Assembly (NCBI GenBank): GCA_000697665.1
Contig: KL197749.1
Location: forward strand, 122,441 to 186,440
Length of the DNA stretch: 64,000 nucleotides
Source of the DNA: Jaapia argillacea MUCL 33604
Taxonomy: Eukaryota > Basidiomycota > Agaricomycetes > Jaapiales > Jaapiaceae
Direction: 5' to 3'
Each line of letters begins with the position of its first letter. The first letter of the stretch is position 1. Shown here piece by piece: positions 37,161 through 49,580 of the stretch. The notes under the pieces are model-generated. The model was not told the origin of the DNA. It made no database searches and saw only the letters and a program-made list of their open reading frames with translations. A program made the translations under genes and the position numbers.

Positions 37161-38740
37161 CTATGGGGGACCATCTAGTCTATCTCTATCCCAAAACCCG
37201 AGGTGAGAATGCCCAGAGCTGGCTGGCGAAGGAGTCATAGCGTTGAGCGACTGAGCGAGTGCGTAGGTAGAGATGGACGGAAGGGGTTGAGGGAGGGTGG
37301 ACTGGCGGGAGGTAGTATCTTCATGATGACTCGTCAAATACCCCGAATTGTTGGAGGAATGGAGAGAAGATGGCTGGGCGTAGCCACTCTCCTCATAATG
37401 AGTTCCATTCCTGCCACTGTAATGCCCAGCGGAGGAAAAATATTGGTGCGGGCTAGTCGCATGAGGAGTATTATCGTCCTGCCGCCCCGGTGACTGGGGC
37501 TGCTGGGGATAGAAGGAGGAATTTAAGGTGGGGAATGTGAGATTCGGGTTGGAAGTGGGTCCATTGGATGCACCGGATGATGCTGACGACGCGGAACTCG
37601 TCCACGATCGCGAGGGTGCATAAATTTCGGACTTGGTACTGGGCAACACTCCGAGGGAAGCGTCGTGGTGGCCACCGATGTTGAGCGGAGGGATGACGGA
37701 CCATCCTGCTGAAGTCGTCCTGCCATGGACGGGTCTGCCGACGCCGCTGGTCGACGTTCCCCAGAGAGTCGATCCGCCGCCGTGTTCGGATGTAAACAAG
37801 GAGTGAGGGGCTGGTTGATTTTGGGAATGTGAGTGGTAGGAATGTGATGCTTGTATGCTGGGCGCAGGAAATGCCGATGAATTGTACTGATTGGCAGGAG
37901 GTTCGTAGGAAGGGTAGGAAGAGACTCTGCTGTGCGTAGCGGCGTAGTTAACTTCATCGCTCATCGGCGATGGGCTTGCGTGGTGGACACGCGGATAGTT
38001 GAGGTCGCCACCAGGATAACCCAGACTTTCGTCGACCTCGCCAGGGGAATGCTCTTCCCACTCCATACCTCCCTGAAAATCTTCTCCTGGGTCCAAGGTA
38101 GACGCAGAATCAGCGAGGCGGCTCGGGCCTCCTTCGGTTCTACGTTTCTTACGGGAATTGTTGGGACGCCTACGATAGACATAGTCGGGGTACTTGGAGT
38201 TAAAGTTGTCTTTCAACTTCTTCGCCTGGTCCAAGTAGAATTGTTTATCGTTCTGTCGAGGGGGGATGTTGGAATATACCATATCGGTAGGAAGGGGATA
38301 CGCACCATATCCATGGAGTTCCATTCCTTGCTAAGGATTTTACTAATATCCCCAGTCCTCATAGTTTGATTCGCCGCAGACACCTCTGGTCTACGTTTGC
38401 GAGCAAATATCATGAATGCATTCATGGGACGCTTGGGGGTACCATCCGCGTTCAAAGCTTGCGCAATCAATGCGGCATGGAGGTCGTCGTCTATATACAG
38501 ATGAGCAGGTCAATGCCTGGCAGAGGGAATAATCTTACCGACAGGATCCAAGTCAGCTTTGGACATCTGGTGATACGGTGAATAGCCAGAGCTCTCTGAA
38601 CCGGAGAGAGAATCATGTCTTGTGCGTCTGGTGGACTGTGCGGCTGGCTCGTCTGAGGCGGATTTTGCCGGATTGCCCATTGAACTTTGGATGATGGCGC
38701 TACTGCGACTCATGAGCGAGAGTGAATTGGTTTTAAGCAA
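37161..38740 (-). CDS. HMG-box (MATA-HMG type) transcription factor, 492 aa
   Basis: Sequence-specific HMG-box regulator. Three exons fit in phase: 38740-38539, 38490-38306 and 38252-37161. The start could instead be the Met at 38713 (MSRSS), giving 483 aa. The HMG box is at about residues 85-155: TPKRPMNAFMIFARKRRPEV, then ISKILSKEWNSM, DKQFYLDQAKKLKDNF and KYPDYVYRRRPN. A basic tail (SRKKRR, probable NLS) follows the box. The KRPMNAFMIFARKRRP opening and PDYVYRRRP end match sex-determination/Ste11-type HMG factors. The remaining ~330 residues are low-complexity Ser/Pro/His/Tyr-rich and probably disordered. In basidiomycetes such factors often control mating and fruiting genes; a link to the pheromone genes 17 kb away is only a hypothesis. 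Confidence 0.88.
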
Positions 38741-41700
38741 GTCGGGGACCGAAATGCAGGAGGATTGAAAGACGCAAGTCGATGGAGTGAATTAAAGTAC
38801 AGGCTCGGGAGTGCAGAGAAGGGAAGTTGCGGTGTGATCGGCGGGGTACGATGCGGGTCTCAGATAGATCGCTGGCCAGAACCAGTCTATAAAGAGATAC
38901 GTGCTCAAACAAAAACGGTACGTTTGTTCGCTACCGTGACCGAGATTTGCCTCGAGGATGTGTTTGACGTAGCAGCTGGAGAAGCAGGTCAGGAAACAGA
39001 CTTTTGGTAGGGTCCTGCGCTTACCAGCGAATTGGGCCTGATTCGAATCAACCGGTGCCATCGTTCCTACCGCGTCGTGGAGCCGCCGAATCACAGGCAC
39101 CGTTGACACAGCCTAACCCCAGTCCTCGACGAATCCTTTCGCCGGAACTATGGAATTTTCCAACCCCCAGACCCGTCCGCCTTAGCTGCCTTTTCTGCTG
39201 GGCGGGAACCCAGGTTTCCTCTTCTGGCTAGCCTCGATGTCACAAAAGAACCAACGCTGGCGCCCAATGACTTAGTCCCATGATCTTGGTGATCTTCCTG
39301 CGGGTAATTACCAATGTAGCACATCCCACTGCCTTTCGGTCCTTCGTTGTGGAGAAGCCAGCCTCCTGGATCGTGAGCACAAATGGACCACCAGAACTTC
39401 CAAGACCAACTCCGAGCCCGACCGCAGCATTTGCGTGCAAAACCGACGTCCCCCCAAAACGTTCCGGGCATCAAAAACTGATCGAAGTGAGAATACGGTT
39501 TCCCACTTTCTCCCGTGCACAGAAGGGTCGAAACAGAAAGTCAGGGAATATCTGCCAGGCGGGTCATTTGGGCTCTTCGGGAACGCCTAGCGACGATAAG
39601 GAGGAAAAGTACATAACATCCACCGCCCCATTTCCTGCAAGCGACGGAGGTGGGAGTCATGGTTGACAGATTGCCAGAGAAATATAGCAGAATATTTGCG
39701 GGATGGTGCCGTACAAGCAGGGCGCGGTTCTTCTCGGCGTTACCCGACATCGGAGTACAAGCGACATGTCCGCGAATGGCACTGAGATTTAGAGTTATTA
39801 TCAAGCGAGATTCAAGAACAGAACTTCTGCTGACAGCAAGTCCCGAAATATTCGAGATTCTAGAAAGATATTGCTCCAACTTGGTACACATGCTTACCAC
39901 CGTCTGGACATCCGCAATGGGGGTCAAATTTCGGCGGCGCTATACCGATCAACAACCTGAACGTCCAGTAGCGTTCAGCGTGGTATCTGGGATCGCAAAT
40001 CTTCGCACCACGAACAGATAGGTTGCTGCAACGTAAGCCATCAAAGAAGCTTGAACATGATCGAACCGAAAATGTGCGATCAGATCTCTTTTGGGATACC
40101 AGGGTCGGGACGTGATATCCAGCCTTCGCGGTTGACCAAAATCCTTTCTTCTGGCGCCAACATACCTGCCAACAGCAACGCCCAATTCAAAACCTCCGCC
40201 GGTACAGAGGCGCTCAGTCTGCTAACTGAACGGAGGAATTAGCCTATTACCTTCAGTGGCTGTCCGGCATAGATTTGGGGTTCATTCAATTGCGTTTAGT
40301 GCGAGTGGACTGATCGATGATTACCCTTTCTGACGTCGCCTTGACAAGTCTGGTTTAATGCAGCGGCCATTACCACAGGGACGTGAGTCCTGAAAATGCA
40401 TGACCATTCCCTGAGCAAACTGTCTTTTCATGACCCGAGAGTCATGGCGACGATCCACCGAAAGTGGAATCACCAGGACACCTGTCCACTTCTCGAAGGT
40501 CACTAAACGTACGGTGGGCGTAGGGCGAGTGATTCCCCATCGATCTCATCCGTCGGGAGTTCCTCACGGCCAAACGCCTCGCGGCCCAGTGGACAACCAA
40601 ACCGTGAACAATCAGCGGATGCCCGTAGATCGGCCGATACCCATCAGCCACCGTCACTTGACTTCCTTGCCTTTCGGTCTGGCGGGGAAGAAGCCTCCAC
40701 GTCGATCCGCAGTACTGAGCAAGACAGCCAAAACAGATGCCAAGGTTCAATCTCAAAGGCATGTGAGCAACGACTCGGAAGGGTGACTGCTGGAGTCGGA
40801 GATGGGAGGCGTTTCAGAAATCTGGGGGATGGGAGATGGAAGAACAGAGCCTCACGCCAAGGTAACATTCGGCACTTTCCATCAGCAGGAAGTCTGAAGT
40901 CGCAGATAGACCGCCCACTTCAGATGTTGTGATCCTGCAACAGCCCTAATGATGACAGCCAAATGCATGATTAAGTTAAGGTGAACCACTGTCTTGGGCG
41001 AGCAATATCGGCGCATGATTGGTCAATTTATCTGGATGGAGTGGACAACGGAAAACTACTGAGAAATCAGAGCCAAAATATGAAATGGGGATTTGCTTCG
41101 CCACGCGACACATGGATCGTTGGAGCGATGCAACGATGAAGTGGAAAAATATGGCATGTGAGTAGGATAGAGGCCTACATCGGGGCCGTTCACCCCAAGG
41201 CCCTTGTCTGCATGCAGGGCAGGTGGTGGTCCCAAAGAAGATTCGCAGTGACGTCGTTACACGTAAAACATCGAGCCTAAAAGCAAATTTGTTACGATCC
41301 TCGAAAGAGGAACCAAGATTAGCCTCTTCGCACTCCATTTCACAAAGCGGGTCGTCTTTGGGGCTGCTCCGAGATTTGGTCGATGGGAAATGAAGATGAA
41401 GAAGCAAAGTGGAAGGTGCAAGAATGGGCACCACGATCCAAGAAAGTCCAAATCCATGCGAGAGTCGTCAGTAATCGTTGAACCCAAAAAAGTATGCGAT
41501 ATGAGAGCGTCGTATCTTTTTATAACCCTAGCGGCGATTGCCATCAACGTGAGCCTGCGTGGGTTGCGTGGATGGGAGAGTGCGGGACTTGAGAGGTACT
41601 TCGCTCTCGGGACAACGTAAGCCTTCTTCGCGGACACAAGTGCACCGGATGAGACAGCGAGGGATTCGATACGGTGAGCTGGCGATTCATGAAATGCCTG

Positions 41701-42288
41701 GAGCGATACAGGACTGCTGCCGCTAAGGATTGATAGGAGCTTAGGGCCGCAACTACTGGTAGGGTGATACGATGAGCCACGAGGTACCCCCCTGTTTTGA
41801 AACGAGGTTGGGGTGGGGGGCCGTTCCTAAAGATCTAGGTGCCTACGAGCAGAACCCAAAGTCAAAATCCCCCTTCTTTGCAGACGGCATTTTCGGGTAA
41901 ACGGTTAGTTCGCTCCTCCATCGTGCGATGTAAATTGTGAAGAAGTCTGAGCGGCGACTTACGACACCTCTGGTCTCTTTAAGCTCAGACGCGCAGCAAT
42001 ACCGCCGAGGTTGAGGCGATAAGGGCAGGGTTCCGAAGTTTCACGATGTTACACCTGGAGCATCAGGTGCAGAAAGATATCGGGGTTTGGAGAATGCAGC
42101 TGACGAAGATAGCGAGGAGGTCGTTGGTAGAATTGAGGGTAACCGCGTTCGACTTTGGTTCGGAAGTTTGTTGTTTGTTTGTTGTCATGCTGAGATGCTG
42201 AGATACCGACCAGACACCACGCGTGGTTATCCGAGATCCGAAATTACTTGCAACTTTGCCTCCGCCTCAATCTTGTAAACCCATAGGT
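38741..42288. other. 3.5 kb gene-poor stretch
   Basis: The longest stretch without a supported gene in the window. I read both strands; the longest frames (39541-39927 minus, 40976-41434 minus, 41257-41637 minus) contain no recognisable motif and overlap others on both strands. The first ~300 bp should hold the HMG-gene promoter. Confidence 0.4.
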
Positions 42289-43776
42289 ATGAAAGACCTC
42301 ATCATCGACGCAAGTGAGTACTCCAATGGTTAGCCAGTTTTCTAGCCCTCATCATCAGTCGGCCCCTAGATTTCCCACGTACCCTAGATCAAAGAGTCTA
42401 TCATCTGGGACTCCGATCAGGTGAAGTTGCCAATCGAATCGTACGTACCTCCACAGCATGCTTGATCGTTTCAAAATTCGCTTCCATCAACCCAACCAAG
42501 CAACCCATTCGGCTGAATTAACTGATTACTTCGCCCGGATTCAGATCACAGTCGGATCACCTCCCCGTGCGGATGCGATCGCAGTGCACTTGGACGCCCA
42601 ACCCAAACCTTTCCGTTTATTTTCTGAAAGGGGTTTCCTAACCATCACTGGTAGGTTCAAGGGTGTTCCGGTATCGATATGTAGTATTGGGATGGGATAC
42701 CCGAATATGGATTTTTTCGTGAGGGAGGTGAGGGAGTGTTTGATTGGAGAAATGATTGTTATCCGGTCAGTTATACCGTCTGTGATATGGATCTATTTTA
42801 CTCACTCGAATGGACTGGGCTGAGCAGACTGGGTTCATGTGGTGGATTGCGCGATTTTCCTGTGGGTTCTGTCGTCGTACCCAGGGCCAGCGTGGCCGTT
42901 ACTAGGAATTTCGACTATGATTTTTATGGAGGAGGCTCTACCAAGTCTGAGATGCCATATAGAATCAGTAAACCAGTCAGTGTTCATCGCCGGCCGCGAT
43001 TTACTGATATCCCAACACCAGAATGTATGTAGGCGGTCGCTGATGTCGAACTTGCAACGATTGTGAGTGATATTCTTGGAGGGTAACTTTGGTTGACTGA
43101 GGATACTCAGCTTTATAGATCATTGGACAGTATGCTAGCTCCGACGAGAGTAATTCCAGGTGTTGTCAATGCTTCAGCCGACAGGTAAGAAAATCTTTAT
43201 AAGCGGATGCAGAAAAACTCCCAACACCTTTGTAGTTTTTACTCCTCACAAGGGAGAAAGACGTTGTTTCCCGACCACAACTCCGATCTCATTAACCATT
43301 TGCTTTCATCAGTGGATGACCTAGCGACCCTTGAGGTAACGATCGATCTCCAACCGAATTCTCACTACTCGCTAATTTCGCGGACGCCGCCAGATGGAGA
43401 CGTTCCACCTATTCCACCTAGCAGCAAGCTGGTCCGGTCCCCCGAAGCCTCCTATCAAACCCGCAACTAATGGCACAGACGGCGCGGCGACACAAAGTCC
43501 CGTCCTAGACACCCTAGATCTGTCCGAAGGAGACAGACCTCGTATTAGAGCCGCGTCGGCTCAAATGATATTCGCATCTCGGACCTCACAGGAATTTATC
43601 GTTCCAGAAGAGGTTGAGAGGTTGGAATCGTTGAGTGGACGAGCTGTGCTGCAGGCTTTAGTCGAGGTTGACATTCCTGGTGACGTGAGTTTGGGTGGGT
43701 CGCTTTTGACCTCCGGTTGATATTGATGATTGGTTCTTAGAGGTTACATCCTGATGCGGGGAGTGTATGGACTTGA
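42289..43776 (+). CDS. uridine-phosphorylase-like nucleoside phosphorylase, 331 aa
   Basis: Family I nucleoside phosphorylase (PNP/UDP superfamily), splitting a nucleoside with phosphate in pyrimidine salvage. Nine exons fit in phase: 42289-42313, 42370-42440, 42545-42765, 42828-42975, 43033-43062, 43111-43184, 43236-43335, 43394-43684 and 43741-43776. Landmarks are RVYHLGLRSGEVANRI, ITVGSPPRADAIA, GVPVSICSIGMGYPNMDFF, VIRLGSCGGLRDFPVGSVV and LEMETFHLFHLAAS, the last carrying the ribose-binding Met-Glu. A ~45-residue insert (GPPKPPIKPATNG onward) precedes ASAQMIFASRTSQEFI near the C-terminus, as in fungal members. The first exon encodes only 8 residues; its start is inferred from the family's short N-terminus. 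Confidence 0.88.
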
Positions 43777-43866
43777 GTCGGTTCCAATGCAATCTTTGCG
43801 AGCTGATTGGACTGATGTTTGTTGACGATACAGTTGATATAGTGTTTTGAGGCAAGATACAACATG

Positions 43867-43938
43867 TCTCTGGTAGTATATCGGATAGTACACCCGCCTG
43901 TCACGCGGGAGAGCGGGGTTCGACTCCCCGCCAGAGAG
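43867..43938 (+). tRNA. tRNA-Asp (GTC)
   Basis: 72 nt without intron. The acceptor stem TCTCTGG pairs with CCAGAGA. The anticodon stem CCCGC/GCGGG encloses loop CTGTCAC with anticodon GTC. The T arm CGGGG-TTCGACT-CCCCG gives the B box, and the discriminator is G. All arms pair. Confidence 0.95.
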
Positions 43939-44973
43939 AGAGTGATTCAGATTATGCCATCGTTTTGGACCAGAACTGGGCGGTGAGTGTGTCATTGCCG
44001 TCATATCAGGTCTCGTTGAGCAACAAATCTTACGGGTGTCCCTACGTTACTATACGTCGATGGGGGCCATGTTTTTGCCACTGCTGCGTGATTCACACAA
44101 AACGCAAGCAACACCATCAAACTCCAATGGGGGCGTGGGTCTTGCTTGGTGTTCATTGCGTCGAAGCTCCTTCCTCTCGAGTCTGAGTGCCGTTCGCTGC
44201 GCTCTCAACGTCTTTGGATGTAAGTACAGTGCTGAGAACATCACAAATAGTGACCCCGCATATTGTGGGGTGATATTTACTCAGAGCCACGGCCAGGCAA
44301 CAAATGAATGAATACTCTGACATAAATCAACGGCGTTACGTTTGAACTAAGGCGTTCAGTCTCCTTCCTCCCCCTCCTTTCTCCCCCACCATCGCACGAC
44401 CTCAGCAACGCAAGTCAAATCCCACCAGCCAGCATTTCTGCCCATAGGATATAGGCGGAACTCATTCGCAACGAACAAGTGGGCTACTCACGGAGACTCG
44501 CTGCTTCTCTATTAGCTCGGCACCTGTTCTCCGTCATCTTCAAGTATATGGATCGCATAGACCCTCTACTTGATATGGCTCTCGCTGACGACAGAAAATC
44601 CGTCCTGCCTCTCCATGGGAAGGTCAAAACGGCATATTTCTCAGATGCAGAGTTGGGAGCGAAGGCAGACCGCGCCGACTGCAAGGGGGCGCGTGTGAAT
44701 CCTGGCCTAGACAGGTAAGTGGCCTTCCTCTTTCGGCACCACTTCCTGCTCATGTTCTAGCAATGTGACCATCGATGCACTTTTACTGATTTTTCTTCCC
44801 CAACATGACGCACGCAATGACTGCTTGCCATTCTTCCAATTCACTCGCTTTTCATCGTGGCCTGCTTCGTTATTCACACAAGCACCTATAAGTTCAACCT
44901 GGTTCCAGCGTCAGATTTGAACAACCACCGTCGGTGGTCTCCAGTCTCCCTGTCCTTCTTGGTTCTCTCCGCC
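43939..44973. other. intergenic/promoter stretch before the GH31 gene
   Basis: About 1 kb. Includes a frame at 44479-44718 that I cannot link to the GH31 protein or to any family. Promoter of the glucosidase expected at the right end. Confidence 0.4.
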
Positions 44974-47900
44974 ATGCTGGGCTCTGGCGTTTTCGTGGGA
45001 CTCTTGTTGTTCTCCGGCTATGCGCTGGGAAGAGCACCTTCGAACCTTGAGAAGAAATTAATCGGAGATTCGTTCGTGTTGGAGGGTAACCAGTCGAGAT
45101 CTATGAACGTTTCTAGCTGTCCTGGTAAGTTTCTCTCCATTCAGGTAACACGTCTTGTGGGAGCCTTTGTTTCTCGGGACGGATGAAGTTGCATCATTTG
45201 ACACCGTTGTGTCCAGCCCAGATGAACCTCACCTTGCTGTGGATTTCAGGGCCATGGGGGCTATTGACGTTCCTCCAATCATGATCTAGTCATCAGATCG
45301 GATGATGTCCATGCGTGTGTGTTTGAGTATCGTTTTTGGGATGGACTTTGGTGGTCCCCTTCAAGGGGGTTGGGTCAGGATTATTCCGGGACCCTGAACG
45401 GGGGGTTTAAAGTGCCTGAGGCACTCACATTGTGTCATGCTGTAATTGAGCGCGAGATGAGGGCGCATCACGCTCCCTTACCACCAAACTCTGAACCTTC
45501 GCGCTGGTTCTCAGAACTCATCTCGGTCTTCTCGTCATGTTTTATTCCATAAACCGTCATTGCTCACCCACCGACTTACCTTACCCGACCTCGTTTCGCC
45601 AGGTTACACGTTAACGAACCTCCAAGAATCCTCCACCGGTCTCACCGCTCATCTGGACCTCGCAGGGCCAGCTTGTAACGCGTTCGGGAACGACATTGCT
45701 AACCTCACCATCGAAGTTACGTATGAAACACAGACTAGGTTCGTCCCCCACAACCATAGCCACTTACCCTCCCTCTTTGTCCCCACCCTACCTTATCCGT
45801 TCCACTTGACCCTTTCCTGACTGACATCTCAACTTTGTTCTACGTGGCACCATCCATGGAATAGACTTCACGTCAACATTTACGACACGGCCAATGCCCA
45901 GTTCACCCTCCCAGCATCGGTGTTCGCCCCTCCCCCACCGAGTACATTCCCATCGTCTACCTCTGACCTAAAATTCAACTATAACCCATCGCCGTTCGCG
46001 TTTTGGATCACACGAAGCGATGAAGGAAGTGATTCGGTCCCGCTCTTCGATACGAGGATTTCTTCCTTGCCAAAAACCCCCATTGCGCCCATTGTGGCTG
46101 GGGATGAGAGCACTGCGCTCGACGGGTTTGAGTTAGTATTTGAGGATCAGTACTTACAGGTATGGCGTGGTGTTGGGTTTGACAGATATATGGAACTTAG
46201 CTGATTGTATTTTAAATTTTTTTTTGCGGGCCGTTTTTAGTTGACCTCGACCCTCCCACTCGATGCCAACGTTTATGGTCTCGGCGAAGTGGTTGCCAGC
46301 AGCGGCTTCAGGCGGGATGTTGGTGGGAACGGTACCAATGGAACCATCCAAACTATGTGGGCGAGGGATATCGCTGACCCCATTGATCAAAATGAGTTCG
46401 TATTCGCTCTCTTTTTGACATCAACGATCATTATTCTGCGCATATATTGACCTTTTCGCTCATTTAGGTATGGCATCCATCCAATTTACATGGAACATCG
46501 GTACAACACCACCACTGGAATGTCAAAATCGCATGGAGTGTTCCTCAAAAGGTCTTTACGTTCCGCTACTCCCATCCATGTACTAACCTTCCTGGCAATA
46601 CAGTGCATCTGGGTCCGATATCCTTCTCGTGACCCCACCTTCTTCTCTAACCTCTCTCATCCAATACCGCATGATAGGAGGGACGCTCGACTTCTATTTC
46701 ATCTCGGGACCTACGCCAAAGCAGGTTGTCGAACAGTATGGTGAGATTGTCGGTTTATCGACTTGGATTCCCTATTGGGGATTTGGGTTCCATTTATGTC
46801 GGTAAGTTTGACATTTAGTGGTTGAGAGTTGAGGTGTGGTACTGAACGGTTTGTGCTGGTAGGTGGGGATACACGAATGTCAGCCAGACAAGGGAACAAG
46901 TCGTGAATATGAGGAACGCTGGGATTCCGCTGGAAGGTTCGTATCGCTGTTCGGCGGGCCATTTGTCTGGATCTGAATATTCATATGCATTTCTTGGAAA
47001 ACAGTAATGTGGAATGATATCGACCTTTACCATGCTGTCAGGGATTTCACATCAGATCCTGTCTCGTTCCCTGGTGACGAGATGAGGGCGTTTATCGAAG
47101 AGTTGGTGAGTTTTCCCTTTCCTCTCAATTATCCAACAGCATCTGACATCACTTTGTCTCCCGTCAGGCTGCGAATAACCAGCACTGTGAATTTCTAGCA
47201 GCGCATATATCCACATTTGTACTGATATTTCGGTGTAGACATCCCCATTGTTGATGCCGCTGTGGCCAAGCAAGTCAATTCTACGGATCTCGTGAGTATA
47301 TGTTCGATGTTCCGCATTATCGCACCTGCTAACATGAATGCCAGTACTATCCTTATATCAGTGGTGCCGAACAGTCGGTTACTTCACCGCGATCATCGTT
47401 TTTGAGCTGACAATGGACGTTCTTCAGACAAGTCTTCATCAAGAACCCTGACGGATCCGAGTACATCGGACAGGTTTGGCCTGGCTACACAGTACGTTGT
47501 CCCTCTGTCTTAGTATTGTTTTTTGAGCTCAATGGTGGCGTATCCAAGGTATTCCCCGATTGGTTCGCTTCCAACACCCAACAGTGGTGGACTCAGGCTT
47601 TGAAGAATTGGTCTGCGATGGGTATTGAATTTTCTGGAATATGGTTGGATATGAACGAAGCTAGCTCTTTCTGTGATGGGTCTTGGTAAGTGGTGATAAG
47701 CTCTTTTGTGGCTTCAAGTTGCTGAAATATTTGGGATGGCAGTGGGACTGGAGCGAACCTGACCAACACCAGTGTTCCATTCTTGTTACCTGGAGCGCCC
47801 GGAAATCCTGTCACTGACTATCCTGAATGGTATGCTCTCGAGTCTCTTCTCGCGAAATGTTGACGATGCCGATGATCACTCCCTTTTAGTTACAATGCTA

Positions 47901-49500
47901 CCATCTCTGGACCGAGCGGCAATATCACTGTTAATGGAACTTTGACATGCGGGGCAATTGCCAGCTCAGGTTCTAGCATGAGAAAGCGTGGTGTCGGTGC
48001 GGGAGATGAGCCTGGCGTCGATTTGAATACTCCGCCGTATGCCATTCATAACGGTTCGTAGACTCTATTTTCGGCTATGAAAGGCGCTCATCTGTCGTCT
48101 GCTCCTAGGGAATGGACGACTCTCCATCCATGCGCTGGCCACCAATGCAACTCATGCGGGTGGTTACGCTGAGCTCGATGTTCATAATCTATGGGGTTTG
48201 ATGGAGGAGATGGCGACTAATGCCGCTTTGCGCGAGATATATCCTGGAAAGCGGCCTTTCATGATCAGTCGCTCTACATTCGCTAGTGCGGGCAAGTGGA
48301 CTGGACATTGGGTATGTGTCGACCTTTCGCACGTTCAATTGGTGAATGCTGATGTATGGGCATGTTAGCTTGGTGACAATTACAGCAAGTGGCAGTACAT
48401 GTACTTCAACATCCAGGGCGTCCTCCAGTTCCAGTTGTTCCACATACCCTTTGTTGGCGCCGACACCTGCGGATTCAGTTCGTTGATTTTTCTGTCGCCG
48501 GCTCGATATTCACTGACGCTCCGCGACTGCAGATGACAACACCGATGAGGAGCTCTGCAATAGGTGGATGCAGATGTCGGCATTTGTCCCGTTCTATCGG
48601 AACCACAATATCCTCGGTGCCATCTCACAAGAGCCTTATCGGTGGGACAGCGTTGCAAATGCCTCGAGGACCGCCATTTCTATCCGATATTCCCTTCTGC
48701 CTTACTGGGTGAGTTTCGATAGTTCTGTATGGGAGGGACATTGTTGACATCGTCATGTAGTATACCCTCTTTGCCAATGCATCGACTCTGGGAACGCCAC
48801 CAGTTCGAGCGCTGTTCTTTGAGTTCCCGACCGAACCAGAACTCTTCGGCGTTGACAGACAATTTATGGTTGGCAGTGATATCCTCGTTACACCCGTATT
48901 GACCCCCAACGTGTCGACAGTCGATGGTGAGTTCGCGAGTTTACCTACTTGCTCCGTTTCGCTCAATGCGTTTGGGTAGGTATCTTCCCCGGCCGCGGCC
49001 AAGTGGTTTGGCGTGATTGGTATACTCACGAAGTGGTCAATGCCAACCCAGGCGTTAACACCACGCTCTCTGCTCCTTTGGGTCATATCAACGTTCACAT
49101 CCGAGATGGGTCCGCGATCTTGCTTCATTCTGCCCCGGCATATACAGTTGAGGAGACGCGACAAGGACCATACTCTCTCCTCGTCTCCCAGGCGTCGGAT
49201 GGCTCAGCATTCGGGACAGCCTACATGGATGACGGTGTCAGCCTCCCACCGGGTGCAAACAAAACTGTGACTTTTGACGCCTGCAAAGGTCAATTGAAGA
49301 TCGGAAGTCAGGGAGACTTCAATGTCGCGCAGACGTTGGATAGTGTCACGATTCTTGGGACGAGTGCCCCACAGGCGGTGATGGTTGCAGGTAGTTTGGT
49401 GGCGGGAAGTCAATGGGCATACACTGACGGACTCCAGAAATTGGTGATCCAGGGCTTGAACTTGGACTTGAATCAGGCGACTATGATCAGTTGGGAATGA
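44974..49500 (+). CDS. secreted GH31 alpha-glucosidase, 973 aa, 20 exons
   Basis: Extracellular enzyme releasing glucose from maltose and starch ends. Exons in phase: 44974-45124, 45603-45738, 45865-46159, 46241-46395, 46468-46551, 46604-46801, 46863-46936, 47005-47105, 47168-47186, 47239-47291, 47345-47373, 47428-47491, 47549-47685, 47743-47829, 47890-48053, 48109-48311, 48369-48477, 48533-48708, 48761-48926 and 48980-49500. There is a signal peptide ([19 protein letters not shown]) and many N-glycosylation sequons. The catalytic nucleophile is Asp ~487 in [12 protein letters not shown]; the acid/base is Asp ~653 in HWLGDN. GFHLCRWGYTN and VMWNDIDLY line the pocket. Exon 9 is only 19 nt and exon 11 only 29 nt. 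The first intron, 478 nt, is far longer than the others. Length and domain order match fungal GH31 maltases. Confidence 0.93.
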
Positions 49501-49580
49501 TCGGGGAAAACGGACTTGATTTGTACATTCGACTACTGTAATACAAAGTGATTCGACTCGGCACCTCTGCTACAGTCAAT

